A DNA stretch of 64,000 bases from Streptomyces sp. NBC_00878 (GTDB taxonomy: Bacteria > Actinomycetota > Actinomycetes > Streptomycetales > Streptomycetaceae): the NCBI RefSeq assembly GCF_026341515.1, contig NZ_JAPEOK010000001.1, positions 7,316,001-7,380,000 on the forward strand. Reading direction: 5' to 3'. Shown here piece after piece: positions 31,485 to 40,611 of this stretch (the first letter of the stretch is position 1; the number at the start of each line of letters is the position of its first letter). The translations under genes and the position numbers were made by a program. The notes under the pieces were generated by a model. It was given only the letters and a program-made list of their open reading frames with translations, ran no database searches and was not told the DNA's origin.

Positions 31485-33035
31485 CCTGGAGCAGGCAGCG
31501 TCGTCGCGGACGTAGACGGTGATACGCGCCCCGGTGACACGCGTTGTTCCGCACTCTCGGAAATAGCGCTTCAAGGTCGTCGTTTTCGCCTCGTCCCGCG
31601 GGTTCGTTTCCGAGTGCGCGCCCTCGGGATCGCGGACCGCGACGATCCGGCCGAATGTCGGAATGCGTGCAGATATGTCGTGGGCGGGAAGCTCGATTCC
31701 GGCGAGCGTGTTCGAGGAAGCGGGGTCCTGCGCCAGGGCCAGATCCGTCAGGAAACGCGTGTCTTCGGGGGTGGCTTCCGTCCAGACTCGGTGGCGGCCG
31801 GAGAGAAAGAGCAGTCCGTCGCCGGGACGACCCGCATTCCGTACGGCGTTGCCGATGGCGATGACGTCATCGTGCCGACTCTCGGGAGTCCTCAGGTAAA
31901 GGCTCGGTGGGAGGAGTGCGGTCAGTACCGCGAGGGCCGCGATCCACGAAGTCCGGGAGGACGGCTGCCGTCGGGAGAAATGATCGATCCCGGCGCCCAG
32001 CAGCAAGGCGAAGCCGATGGTGCCGTAGAGCACGTACCGGTCGACGAAAAGGGGCTTGACCGGTGAGAAGAGGAGCAGCAGGAGCCCGGGAAGTACGAGA
32101 ATCGGCAGGGCCAGGGCGGGCAATGGTATTGGTCCCCTGACCTTCAGGGGATATCGGGCACAGCCGATGCCCACGACGGCCATCGCCAGGAACCCCAGAA
32201 ACTGCACCGGATCGGGCCAGGTGATCCAGGACACCTGTCCCGACTGCCCCGAACTGCGGATGATCAGCGGCGACAGCCCGGCCACGACGCACGCGGCGGT
32301 CACGCTCCACGCTCTCAGCACCGGGCGTGGAACGCCGGAGACGAGCAACGTGACGCCGTGCGCGGCGAGGGCGAGGACGGCGAACTCATGGAGCAGCCCG
32401 GCGATCAGCAGGGTGGAGCCATAGGCCGTCCATTGCCATTGCCATTGCCATTGGCATTGCCACCGTCTGTGCTGCGGGACGCGCGTGACGAGTACGACGA
32501 GCGCATAGGTCGCCCAGGTGACGAGGGCACACACCATGGCGTAGGAACGGCCTTCTTGCGTGTACCGCTGGACCTGGGGAATCAGGGGAAATACCAGTCC
32601 GGCCAGGAGTCCGGCACGAGGGCCCGCGAGGCGTAGCCCCAAAAGGCCGACGCCTGCCGCCGCCGCGGACATCGCCAGCACCGACGGCAGTCGCAAGGTC
32701 AGCAGACCGCCGCCGAAAAGGCCGTAGAGCTCGTGCATCACGGCGTAGTAGAAGGCGTGGACCAGATCGACTTCCTGGGTGGTACGCCATATCCGGGACA
32801 GATCGCGGTGCGCGAGCTGATAGGTGACGGACTCGTCGCCCCACATGCTGTTCTGCCTGCGGATTCCCCAGAGTCCAAGAGCGAGCGTCAATATCATGGG
32901 CGCGATCGCGACACATGCCTTGATGCGGAATGGGGAGAGGCCGCCGGAGAAGACGCCTGAGAAGCCGCCGAAGAAGTCGGCGAACGAGGCGGTCTTTTCC
33001 GGCTTCGGTGCTTGTTGACGGACCGTACTGGGCAT
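31470..33035 (-). CDS. Polytopic membrane glycosyltransferase-like protein (GT39/ArnT-like)
   Basis: 521 residues with 10-12 hydrophobic segments. The first loop carries WGDESVTYQLAHRDLSRIWR, the acidic DES/DE motif characteristic of polyprenyl-phosphate-sugar transferases of the GT-C fold, and the second a LVHAFYYAVMHELYGLFGGG segment. The extracytoplasmic C-terminal domain begins near RTPESRHDDVIAIGN. It likely transfers a sugar from a polyprenyl-phosphate donor to a cell-envelope acceptor. A QCQWQWQWQW tract, encoded by a 6-bp microsatellite near 32432-32462, lies in a loop. The C-terminus runs into an 8-bp repeat array. Confidence 0.8.
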   Translation of the reverse strand: MPSTVRQQAPKPEKTASFADFFGGFSGVFSGGLSPFRIKACVAIAPMILTLALGLWGIRRQNSMWGDESVTYQLAHRDLSRIWRTTQEVDLVHAFYYAVMHELYGLFGGGLLTLRLPSVLAMSAAAAGVGLLGLRLAGPRAGLLAGLVFPLIPQVQRYTQEGRSYAMVCALVTWATYALVVLVTRVPQHRRWQCQWQWQWQWTAYGSTLLIAGLLHEFAVLALAAHGVTLLVSGVPRPVLRAWSVTAACVVAGLSPLIIRSSGQSGQVSWITWPDPVQFLGFLAMAVVGIGCARYPLKVRGPIPLPALALPILVLPGLLLLLFSPVKPLFVDRYVLYGTIGFALLLGAGIDHFSRRQPSSRTSWIAALAVLTALLPPSLYLRTPESRHDDVIAIGNAVRNAGRPGDGLLFLSGRHRVWTEATPEDTRFLTDLALAQDPASSNTLAGIELPAHDISARIPTFGRIVAVRDPEGAHSETNPRDEAKTTTLKRYFRECGTTRVTGARITVYVRDDAACSRPVSP

Positions 33036-33161
33036 CGGCGGCTGGGCCTTTCCAAGGCGACGAAAGCGCCGTCAGCGTGCCTGGCCCCTGCTGACCGGAT
33101 GCTGACCCAACCTGATCACGGCGTCAGGAAGCCGTGCGGGGACTGTGCGACGCTGCACGTC

Positions 33162-33842
33162 ATGCGCATCCTGGTGATCGAAGACGAGGTGGACCTCGCT
33201 CAGACCCTGCACACCGGGCTGACCGCCGAGGGCTACAGCGTCGATCTCGCTCACGACGGCCGACAGGGCCTGTGGATGGCCCGTACCGGGGAATACGCGC
33301 TTGTCGTCCTGGACTTGATGCTGCCCGGACTCAACGGCTACAAGGTGTGCGCCCAGTTGCGCCGCGAGGGCAACGCGACTCCCATCCTGGTGCTCACCGC
33401 GAAGGACGGCGAGTGGGACCAGGCCGAGGCCCTGGACACCGGCGCCGACGACTACCTGGCCAAACCCTTCTCGTACGTGGTGCTCGTCGCGCGCCTGCGG
33501 GCTCTGGTGCGACGGGGTTCCGCGACCACACCGCCCGTCCTTGCCGTGGGCGACCTGTCGGTGGATGTCGCCACCCGCATCTGTCGCCGTGCCGGTACCC
33601 GGGTGGACCTCACGCCCCGGGAGTTCGCGGTGCTGGAACTGCTGGTCCGCCGGGCGGGACAGGCGGTCTCGAAAGCGGACCTGCTGCATCACGCGTGGCC
33701 CGACGAGGCATGGGATCCCAACCTGGTGGAGGCACGCGTCAGCGCTCTCCGCAAGAAGGTGGACGCCGCGTTCGACCGGCGGTCCCTGCAGACGGTGCGG
33801 GGTACCGGCTACCGGCTGGTGGACGACCGTGAACGCGACTGA
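33162..33842 (+). CDS. OmpR-family response regulator
   Basis: 226 residues from ATG 33162; the longer frame upstream lacks a start signal. The receiver has the acidic pair in VIEDEVDLA, phosphoacceptor Asp51 in VVLDLMLPG, Thr in VLTAKDG and Lys in YLAKPFSY. The winged helix contains VDLTPREFAVLELLVRRAGQ and LVEARVSALRKKVD, ending TVRGTGYRLVDD. It overlaps the start of the histidine kinase by 14 bases and is its partner. Targets may include the divergent membrane glycosyltransferase gene. Confidence 0.95.
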   Translation: MRILVIEDEVDLAQTLHTGLTAEGYSVDLAHDGRQGLWMARTGEYALVVLDLMLPGLNGYKVCAQLRREGNATPILVLTAKDGEWDQAEALDTGADDYLAKPFSYVVLVARLRALVRRGSATTPPVLAVGDLSVDVATRICRRAGTRVDLTPREFAVLELLVRRAGQAVSKADLLHHAWPDEAWDPNLVEARVSALRKKVDAAFDRRSLQTVRGTGYRLVDDRERD

Positions 33843-35415
33843 GCCGGGGCTCCGTTGGCGGCTGCCGCTCAGGGCGGGGCGCCGTTGGTGGCGGCGGCGC
33901 AGGCCGGGGCAGCGCCGCTGGTCTGGGCACGGGCCGCGGCGCCGCTGGTGGCCGCGTTCCGTACGGGCCCGCTCGGCGCTGGCCGCCGCCTCGGCCGCCG
34001 CCGTGGTCCTGGTCGGCATCGGCTGGTGGGTCCACCGGGACGTCTACCGCCAGAGCATGGACACCACCGAAGTACAGGCCCAGGAACAGCTCTGGGCTCT
34101 CTACGGCCAGCTGGATCAGGGGGTCGCTCCTGGCAGCAGAAGTGCCCTGCCCTACGAGATCGTCGCCGACGGCCGACGCTCTTCGGTAGCCCGCAGCTCC
34201 GACATCGGTGGCTTCGGTTCCGAGACGCGACACGTGCTGCCTGCTCCGCCGGCAGCCGGGCCGTTCGAGCCGTATGCCTTCCGCACCGTCCGTATGCCCA
34301 CGCGGCACGACGGCAGTTACGGGAGTGACGACCTGGCCGGCCGGACCTTCCGGGCACTGACCGTGGACATCAAGGCCCGCGAATTCGGCCACGCCAAGGC
34401 CGCCGCCCTGGGCATCGCCGATGACGCCAGGCTACGGGTCTATGTCGTCCTGGCCCCGCAGGCCGCCGAGGCGGTCGTCACGACCACCGACGGCCTGCTG
34501 CTGCGCGCCGGGCTCGCCGGTCTCGTCCTGATCGCCGCCGTCGCCTACACCGCCACCCGGCTCGCCCTGCGGCCGGTCGAGGCCATCCGCGCCCGCACCG
34601 CCTCGGTCACCGCGGCCGACCCGCGCGAACGTGTCGACGTACCCGACACGGGAGACGAGATCGCCGCCCTGGCCACCACCATCAACGCCACCCTTCAGCG
34701 CCTCGACGACGCCGCCGCCCAGCAGCGGCGCTTCGTCGCGGACGCCGCCCACGAACTGCGCAGTCCCCTCACCACGTTGCTGGCCAGCCTGGAAGTCGCG
34801 CTCGCCTATCCCGAGCGCACCGACTGGCCCGCCGCGGCCACCACCGCCGCACGACAGACCCGCCGCCTGCAGGCGCTCGCCGAGGATCTCCTGCTGCTCG
34901 CGCGTCTTGACGCCCGCGCCCCGGTGGCCAGGCCCGCGACCGTCGACCTGGCGGCTCTCGCCTCCCGGCTGACCGAGCAATACCCGCTCGCCGAGCGGAA
35001 GTTGTCCCTCGCCTGTGACAGCACCGGCCCCGCCCTCGTGCACGGCAACCGGAACGAACTGGAGCGGCTGCTGCGCAACCTCGTCGACAACGCCGTCCGC
35101 CATGCCGCACGCGATATCCGGATCACTGTCGGCAATCAGGACGGCTGGGTCGTCACCACGGTGCGCGACGACGGACCGGGCGTGCCCGCCGCGGACGCCG
35201 AGCGGATCTTCGAACGCTTCACCCGCCTCGACGACGCCCGCTCACGCGATGCCGGCGGCACCGGCCTGGGCCTCGCCATCGCCCGCGACATCGCCCGCCT
35301 GCACCACGGCACCCTCGCCCTCACGGAGGACACCCCCGGCGCGTGCTTTCTGCTGCGCCTGCCTCAGGCTGCCGCTGCCGCCGCGGATACGGACAAGCCG
35401 CACACCCAGCCATAG
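33829..35415 (+). CDS. Sensor histidine kinase
   Basis: About 528 residues from a GTG at 33829. An Arg/Trp-rich cytoplasmic N-terminus (RRWWRRRRPGQRRWSGHGPR) precedes TM1 (LAAASAAAVVLVGIGWWVH). An extracytoplasmic sensor of about 130 residues and TM2 (LAGLVLIAAVAYTATRLAL) follow, then a HAMP linker (RPVEAIRARTASVTAADPRE). H-box is FVADAAHELRSPLTTLLASL; N-box NELERLLRNLVDNAVRHA; G-boxes VRDDGPGVPAADAERIFERF and GGTGLGLAIARDIA. It phosphorylates the response regulator encoded just upstream. The signal is unknown. Confidence 0.94.
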   Translation: MNATEPGLRWRLPLRAGRRWWRRRRPGQRRWSGHGPRRRWWPRSVRARSALAAASAAAVVLVGIGWWVHRDVYRQSMDTTEVQAQEQLWALYGQLDQGVAPGSRSALPYEIVADGRRSSVARSSDIGGFGSETRHVLPAPPAAGPFEPYAFRTVRMPTRHDGSYGSDDLAGRTFRALTVDIKAREFGHAKAAALGIADDARLRVYVVLAPQAAEAVVTTTDGLLLRAGLAGLVLIAAVAYTATRLALRPVEAIRARTASVTAADPRERVDVPDTGDEIAALATTINATLQRLDDAAAQQRRFVADAAHELRSPLTTLLASLEVALAYPERTDWPAAATTAARQTRRLQALAEDLLLLARLDARAPVARPATVDLAALASRLTEQYPLAERKLSLACDSTGPALVHGNRNELERLLRNLVDNAVRHAARDIRITVGNQDGWVVTTVRDDGPGVPAADAERIFERFTRLDDARSRDAGGTGLGLAIARDIARLHHGTLALTEDTPGACFLLRLPQAAAAAADTDKPHTQP

Positions 35416-35465
35416 GAGGAGCCCCAACCGAGCACGTCCGCCAGCCCCGAGGCTGCTATATCGCG

Positions 35466-36545
35466 TCAAGCCGCTTGGTCGAGATTCTCGGAGTTCGTGA
35501 CGGCGTTCTCTCGGCCGGAATGCTCGAGGATCTTGAAGAGCTGACGGCAGATTGCTCGCTTGAGGCAGCGTTGCGCGTCGCGAGAGGTCTTCCCCTCGGC
35601 GACTCTGCGGGCGACGTACGCCTTCGTGGTCGGGTCGAGCCGCATACGGATCAGCGAGATGGTGTGCAGAGCCCGGTTGAGCTGCCGGTCGCCGCTGCGG
35701 TTGAGCCGGTGCCGGTTGGTCAGCCCGGAGGAGGCGGGTATCGGCGATACTCCGGCGAAGGACGCGAAGGCGGCCTCGGACCTGAACCGGCCGGGATGGG
35801 ACCAGCTGACCAGGATCTGGGTCGCTGTGATCGGCCCGACGCCGAGCAGGTCCAGGAGCTCCGGCGCAACCCCGCGGACCAGGATGAGCATTTCGTTCTC
35901 GAGCTCTTTGGCCTCGGCCTGCAGGGCTTGGATGCGTTGTGCGGTGGATCGCAGGGCCCGCGCGGTCATGCGATGCTCGACGTCCTGTGCCGGGCGGTCT
36001 CGCAGCTGAGCACAGCGGGCAATCTGGACCGGCCGCTTGAGTTTCCGCAGCTCGGCGCGGAGCTCGTCCGGCGCGGACACGATCAGCGACTTGAGCTGAT
36101 TGATCGCGGCGGTGGAGGCGAGGACGGCACTGTGGCGGGTGGCGAGCAGGACGCGCAGGGCCTCGCGCCAGCCGCGGAGCCGGGGCTGGATCAGATGTTC
36201 GGTGGCCAGGGCTTCCTTGGCCGCGCGGATCGCATCGATCATGTCGGTCTTGCGCCCGCCACGGACAGCGGGGCGCTTGGGCCGGCAGACTTCCACGACC
36301 TGTTCACCGGCTTGATTGAGGAAGATGGCCAGACCGGCGCCGTAGCTGCCAATGCCTTCCAGGGCCCAGCAACGACGGCCGGGGATGTGCTGGCGGGCGA
36401 AGTCCAGCAGCCGCCGGTAGCCACGGGCGTTGGTGGGGGCATCAGTGCTGGCCAGGACGGCGCCAATGGGGCTGACGGCCGCAGCGGCGAGGGTGTCACG
36501 GTGGGTGTCGACGCCGATGACGCCGTCGACCTGTTCTGCGAGCAT
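35466..36545 (-). CDS. IS110-family transposase
   Basis: 359 residues from the ATG at 36543-36545. The N-terminal DEDD RuvC-like domain has GVDTHRDTLAAAAVS, WALEGIGSYGAGLA, and KRPAVRGGRKTDMIDAIRAA. The C-terminal transposase-20 domain has LLDLLGVGPITATQILVSW and FASFAGVSPIPASSGLTNRH with a conserved Ser. It appears intact. IS110 elements lack clear terminal inverted repeats, so the element ends cannot be fixed; they probably lie within about 35420-36840. Confidence 0.93.
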   Translation of the reverse strand: MLAEQVDGVIGVDTHRDTLAAAAVSPIGAVLASTDAPTNARGYRRLLDFARQHIPGRRCWALEGIGSYGAGLAIFLNQAGEQVVEVCRPKRPAVRGGRKTDMIDAIRAAKEALATEHLIQPRLRGWREALRVLLATRHSAVLASTAAINQLKSLIVSAPDELRAELRKLKRPVQIARCAQLRDRPAQDVEHRMTARALRSTAQRIQALQAEAKELENEMLILVRGVAPELLDLLGVGPITATQILVSWSHPGRFRSEAAFASFAGVSPIPASSGLTNRHRLNRSGDRQLNRALHTISLIRMRLDPTTKAYVARRVAEGKTSRDAQRCLKRAICRQLFKILEHSGRENAVTNSENLDQAA

Positions 36546-37051
36546 GGTCACGTGGTTGTTCTCCTTCGTGGGCGGGACGGCCGTGGTCGGCGTCGGCCTG
36601 GGTGGAGTCACCGCGTGGCAGAACTGTGATGAGTCACGTCGAAATGGCGGACAAGCTGCTGATCAAGCCAACGGGGTGGGCCAGGCCGACGCCGACGTCC
36701 AGCAGACATCTCGGGGGCACGACAAGCTCTGACGAGCCGTCAGTTACCTTGTGAGTCATGCCGGAACGTCGGCGTCGATCCTGACAGCAGCCCAACCCGG
36801 GCCGCAGCTCTACTCTCACAGTTACCTTCTAGATGGCCCCGATCTTGGGGCTCCCGGCCTTCTGGCCCGGCATGACTTTTGCCCCCTGTCGACCATGACC
36901 CGGGGGGTGGTGTCACCGGGTCGGGAGGCGCCGGTAGATCGCTGATAGGGGCAGGAGCGCCGGTCCGCCGGCAACGCTCTTCGTAACGTGGTTGCCGGAT
37001 GTCGGCGCCGTGCCTTGGCCGGGAAGACAAGACCCTCCCAGGAGGAGTGAA
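36546..37051. other. Gene-free stretch between the two IS110-type transposases
   Basis: No convincing gene. It must contain the upstream ends of both transposase elements. The decamer CAGTTACCTT is directly repeated at 36741-36750 and 36818-36827 and could mark an element junction. A ribosome-binding site GGAGGAG precedes the second transposase. Composition is a little less GC-rich than the neighbouring genes. Confidence 0.5.
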
Positions 37052-38257
37052 GTGATCGACATCCGTGACGTGGCCGTCTTCCTCGGCCTCGACGTCGGCA
37101 AGGGCGAGCACCACGCCACCGGCCTCATGCCGGACGGCAGGAGCGTTGTCGACAAGCCGCTGCCGAACAGCGAGCCGAAGATGCGGGCCATGCTCGACAA
37201 GCTCACGGCCAAGTACGGCCGGGTCCTGGTCGTCGTGGACCAGCCCGCCTCGATCGGTGCTCTGCCACTGGCCGTAGCCCGCGACGCGGGCTGCGAGGTG
37301 GCGTATCTGCCGGGCCTGACGATGCGGCGGATCGCGGACCTCTATCCCGGTGAGGGCAAGACCGACGCCCGCGACGCGGCGATCATCGCGGACGCCGCCC
37401 GCACCATGCCCCACACGCTCCGCTCGATCGAGCTGACGGACGAGACCATCGCCGAACTCCACATGATCGTCGGGTTCGACGACGACCTCGCGGGCGAGGT
37501 CACCAGGGTCGCGAACCGGCTCCGCGGCCTGCTCACCCAGATCCACCCGCACCTCGAACGGGTCCTGGGGCCACGCATCCAGCACCCGGCCGTGCTCACG
37601 CTGCTGGAACAGTTCGGCTCGCCCAAGGCGATCCGCAAGGCCGGACGACGGCGCCTGATCACGCTGCTGCGGCCGAAGGCGCCCAGGATGGCCGAGCGGC
37701 TGGTCGAGGACATCTTCACCGCACTCGACGAGCAGACCGTCGTCGTCACGGGGACCGACGCGGCCGCGGTGATCGTGCCCAAGCTCGCGAAGAACCTGGC
37801 CAGCCTGCTCGACCAGCGCAAGGAACTGGCCTCGGACATCGAGGAGTTGCTCAAGTCGCACCCTCTTTCCGAGCTCCTGACGTCGATGCCGGGGATAGGC
37901 GTCAGGACCGGAGCCAGGATCCTCATCGACGTCGGTGACGGCACCGCCTTCCCGACCGCAGGCCACCTCGCCGCCTATGCCGGGCTCGCTCCGGTGACCA
38001 GGCGGTCGGGGTCCTCGATCCGCGGCGAGAGCCCGTCCCGCAGAGGCAACAAGCACCTGAAACGGGCCTTCTTCCTCGCCGCGTTCGCCTCGCTGTCCGA
38101 CCCGGCCTCCCGGGCCTACTACGAGCGGAAGAAGGCCGAGGGCAAGCGGCACAAGCAGGCCCTGATGTGTCTCGCACGCCGCCGCGTCGACGTGCTCTTC
38201 GCGATGCTCCGCGACGGGACGTTCTTCGAACCTCAAGCCGTCCCCCAAACCGCCTGA
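37052..38257 (+). CDS. IS110-family transposase, second type
   Basis: 401 residues from a GTG at 37052 after GGAGGAG. It is only distantly similar to the first transposase. DEDD-type residues lie in FLGLDVGKGEHHATG, VVVDQPASIGALPL (Asp in place of the common Glu) and GEGKTDARDAAIIADAAR. The C-terminal domain has LTSMPGIGVRTGARILIDVG and YAGLAPVTRRSGSSIRGE with the catalytic-type Ser. The gene is intact and points toward the IS607-type element. Confidence 0.93.
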   Translation: MIDIRDVAVFLGLDVGKGEHHATGLMPDGRSVVDKPLPNSEPKMRAMLDKLTAKYGRVLVVVDQPASIGALPLAVARDAGCEVAYLPGLTMRRIADLYPGEGKTDARDAAIIADAARTMPHTLRSIELTDETIAELHMIVGFDDDLAGEVTRVANRLRGLLTQIHPHLERVLGPRIQHPAVLTLLEQFGSPKAIRKAGRRRLITLLRPKAPRMAERLVEDIFTALDEQTVVVTGTDAAAVIVPKLAKNLASLLDQRKELASDIEELLKSHPLSELLTSMPGIGVRTGARILIDVGDGTAFPTAGHLAAYAGLAPVTRRSGSSIRGESPSRRGNKHLKRAFFLAAFASLSDPASRAYYERKKAEGKRHKQALMCLARRRVDVLFAMLRDGTFFEPQAVPQTA

Positions 38258-38350
38258 AACATCACCAATCAACCGACCCGCCCCTTGACGAAAGAGATAG
38301 GGGCACCCCCCCACACACACGCACACTGCGCGTTGTTCAGACGACCGTTC

Positions 38351-38620
38351 CTAAACAGTGTCCAGGAGTGAGTCTTGGACCCACGTCCCGGAACTGCGCG
38401 CATCCCAAACGGTGTTGGATGCGCTGGTCGCCCGCGTTCTTGTTCCCTTCGTCCGGGGACGTGCATCGCGTGCACGTTCCGTGACGGGGTGGCGAGGTTC
38501 CTCGCGCCCTCGGGTACCACGGCCGGCCTGGATGGTCCGATGCCCAGCACCATCACTCTGGTGATGCTGGGGCGGTGCCGTCCGTCGCCGGATCGGGTGC
38601 CCGAGGGCGCGTCTGCCAAT
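38351..38620 (-). ncRNA. Candidate omega-RNA (TnpB guide RNA) over the tnpB 3' end
   Basis: Downstream of the last RuvC motif of tnpB the sequence is strongly structured: GCGCATCC/GGATGCGC (38398-38424), GCGAGG-TT-CCTCGC (38492-38505), GTGCA/TGCAC (38461-38475), and CCCAG plus CATCAC with GTGATG plus CTGGG around TCTG (38543-38571). TnpB guide RNAs are known to overlap the tnpB 3' end and extend through the element's right end into flanking DNA, which supplies the guide. The boundaries given are approximate. The structure is seen; the RNA is inferred. Confidence 0.5.
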
Positions 38621-39991
38621 CGCCACCGAAGCGGCGTCATGGCGAGTCATGTTGCGAGTCTTGCTGGTGAGGGGCTTGCGCCAGTGCTGGTCGCCCCACA
38701 TGGAGGTGTATGCCGGGTCCACGGCGACGATGGCGAGGCCGTGTTCGGCGGCCATGGACACGATGCGGGCCTTGAGCTTGCCGGTGGGCATGCCCGAGAT
38801 CAGCTGCCGGAACTGCTTCCTGCGGCCGTGCTTCTCGCGGGTCTTCTCGGCGGCGAAGTCCAGGTTCTCGATACCGATCGCGGTTGCGCCGGTCTGCTTG
38901 GTCCAGTGCAGGAGCCGGGTGAGGGCGTGCCGGATCTGGGCGTCGCGGTGGTCGGCCGACCCGGTCAGGTCGTAGGAGAAGCGGCGCGGGTCGCCGACCG
39001 GGTTGCCGTGCGGGTCGAGCCGGTAGGCGGCGAAGTGGTCGGCATTGGTGTCCACGCCAACCATGCCGCCTGCGCGGGCCGCATCCAGCGGCACGGTCTT
39101 GACCGCCGGCCTGGTCCACGACGCGGTGAGGTACCAGCGGCCCCGCTCAATGTCGAGGTGGATGCGGTAGGCGACAGCCCGGTTGCCGTCGATGCGATCC
39201 CGCCACTCCTGCCCACGGTGTGTGAACGCGACCTTGGAACAGAGCACGTAGCGGCCATGCCGGGCGTTCGCGTGGTGCGCGAGCGGGGCGGGCAGCTTGA
39301 TGCTGACCTCGCCGTCCGGCGTGACGCGGATCGTCTCGTTACCGAACCGCTTCCCCGGCTCTCCATCGGCGGCGAGGAACCAGCGTTCGGCCTCCCAGCG
39401 CTGCCGCCATCGGGCTTGGGTCAGATGGGCTGCTTGCAGGTTGTGCCGGTTCTTCAGCAGGCGTCGGCCGCCGCGCACCACACGGACACGGCCGGCAGAC
39501 CAGTCAGCGCGGGCTGTTTCGAGCCGGTGTTCCAGGGTGGCCAGTCGGCGGGACTTGTTGAACCACTCGCCCTTGCTGCGGTAGCCGCCCGGAGCCTGTT
39601 TCGAGCCGCGTTCGCCGATCGGCAGCGACAAGCGGTGCCGCAGCGTGCGGATACCGGCATCAAGGCTGTGGATGTGCGCGAGCAGGCACCTGCGGGCCAA
39701 GCCGTACTGGTCGTGGGTGGACTTGGTGATCGTCCCGGCGATGCGGGAGGAGGACTGCTCGGTCAGCTCTCGCTTGCGGGCCGCCCACGCGTCGTTGTCG
39801 TGGTCGTGTCCGGACTTGCAGCGTGCCTTGAGATCAGCCGAGGCCAGGCGGCCTTGGTGCTCGCCCACCAGGCGAAGAATCGTCTCGTCTTCGGGCATGA
39901 GGTGCTTGAGCCGGTCGCGTATCGCCACACCGGACGGCCCCAGGGCGACGAACGGGGCGTCGATGGTGCGGAGCTGCTTCCTGTCAGTCAT
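38351..39991 (-). CDS. tnpB: TnpB-type RNA-guided endonuclease homologue
   Basis: About 546 residues from the ATG at 39989-39991, eight bases inside tnpA. RuvC-like catalytic positions: Asp in VGVDTNADHFAAYRL, Glu in ATAIGIENLDFAAEKT, Asp in TRHDAASVAIGRRALGH. The zinc-ribbon cysteines normally found between the last two are absent; the segment reads VDPAYTSMWGDQHWRKPL. About 85 residues of Arg/Thr/Pro-rich sequence follow the last motif; these are translated from the structured candidate guide-RNA region and may not be a folded domain. In known relatives the protein cuts DNA under RNA guidance and helps retain the element. Catalytic residues look intact. Confidence 0.85.
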   Translation of the reverse strand: MTDRKQLRTIDAPFVALGPSGVAIRDRLKHLMPEDETILRLVGEHQGRLASADLKARCKSGHDHDNDAWAARKRELTEQSSSRIAGTITKSTHDQYGLARRCLLAHIHSLDAGIRTLRHRLSLPIGERGSKQAPGGYRSKGEWFNKSRRLATLEHRLETARADWSAGRVRVVRGGRRLLKNRHNLQAAHLTQARWRQRWEAERWFLAADGEPGKRFGNETIRVTPDGEVSIKLPAPLAHHANARHGRYVLCSKVAFTHRGQEWRDRIDGNRAVAYRIHLDIERGRWYLTASWTRPAVKTVPLDAARAGGMVGVDTNADHFAAYRLDPHGNPVGDPRRFSYDLTGSADHRDAQIRHALTRLLHWTKQTGATAIGIENLDFAAEKTREKHGRRKQFRQLISGMPTGKLKARIVSMAAEHGLAIVAVDPAYTSMWGDQHWRKPLTSKTRNMTRHDAASVAIGRRALGHPIRRRTAPPQHHQSDGAGHRTIQAGRGTRGREEPRHPVTERARDARPRTKGTRTRATSASNTVWDARSSGTWVQDSLLDTV

Positions 39992-40562
39992 CGGCCGCAG
40001 CCGCCTCAAGGGCCTTCCTGGCGCGGTTCTTCGCCGAGCGGCGGCCGTACAGGCGGGCGCAGAACGAGGTCAGTACTTCCACCATGTCGCGCACCAGGTC
40101 GTCTTCGACCTCGCCGTCATCGAGGACGACGAGTCGGCGGCCGGTGGCAGACAGAGCGGATTCGACGAGTTCGACGTTCATACGGCCGAGGCGGTCTTTG
40201 TGCTCCACCACCACAGTGGTCACTGCCGGATCAGCCAGCAAGCGACGTGCCTTCGTACGGGCACCGTTCATGCCAGAGGCGATCTCCGACTCCACGCGCA
40301 CTACGCGATGCCCGGCCTTCGCGGCCCACTCCGACAAGCGCGCGGTCTGCCGTTCCAAGTCGGCCTTCTGGTCGTGCGAGGAGACGCGGGCATACAGACC
40401 CACACCTCCGGTCACCGAGGATGAGGTGTTCGCGTCGATGTTCACCAGGATCGTGCGCGGCCCCACCCGCTCCGCGGGGACCGGCAACGTGCCCTCACGG
40501 AACCAGCGGTACGCAGTACGCGGGGCGATCCCCTGCGCACGCGCCCATTCCGTCAGGTTCAT
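39984..40562 (-). CDS. tnpA: IS607-family serine recombinase TnpA
   Basis: 192 residues from the ATG at 40560-40562. An N-terminal MerR-like helix-turn-helix (LTEWARAQGIAPRTAYRWFR, EGTLPVPAERVGPRTI) is fused to a resolvase catalytic domain (GLYARVSSHDQKADLERQTA with the nucleophile Ser, VVVEHKDRLGRMNVELVESA). The short C-terminus FCARLYGRRSAKNRARKALE is typical. It moves the element through a serine-recombinase reaction. It overlaps tnpB by eight bases. Confidence 0.93.
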   Translation of the reverse strand: MNLTEWARAQGIAPRTAYRWFREGTLPVPAERVGPRTILVNIDANTSSSVTGGVGLYARVSSHDQKADLERQTARLSEWAAKAGHRVVRVESEIASGMNGARTKARRLLADPAVTTVVVEHKDRLGRMNVELVESALSATGRRLVVLDDGEVEDDLVRDMVEVLTSFCARLYGRRSAKNRARKALEAAAADD

Positions 40563-40611
40563 ACACGAGAGCATACGACACTCATAACATCTAAAAGACA
40601 CTCATTGACAC

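Larger units (their letters stand above)
38351..40600 (-). mobile_element. IS607-type element (serine-recombinase tnpA plus tnpB)
   Basis: A MerR/resolvase-type tnpA and an RNA-guided-nuclease-type tnpB overlap by eight bases in the order found in IS607-family elements. Exact ends are not visible, since these elements lack terminal inverted repeats and target duplications. The left end should lie between the tnpA start (40562) and the MFS stop (40612), and the right end at or just beyond the tnpB stop (38351). The element lies between the second IS110 and the last codons of an MFS gene. Confidence 0.8.
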
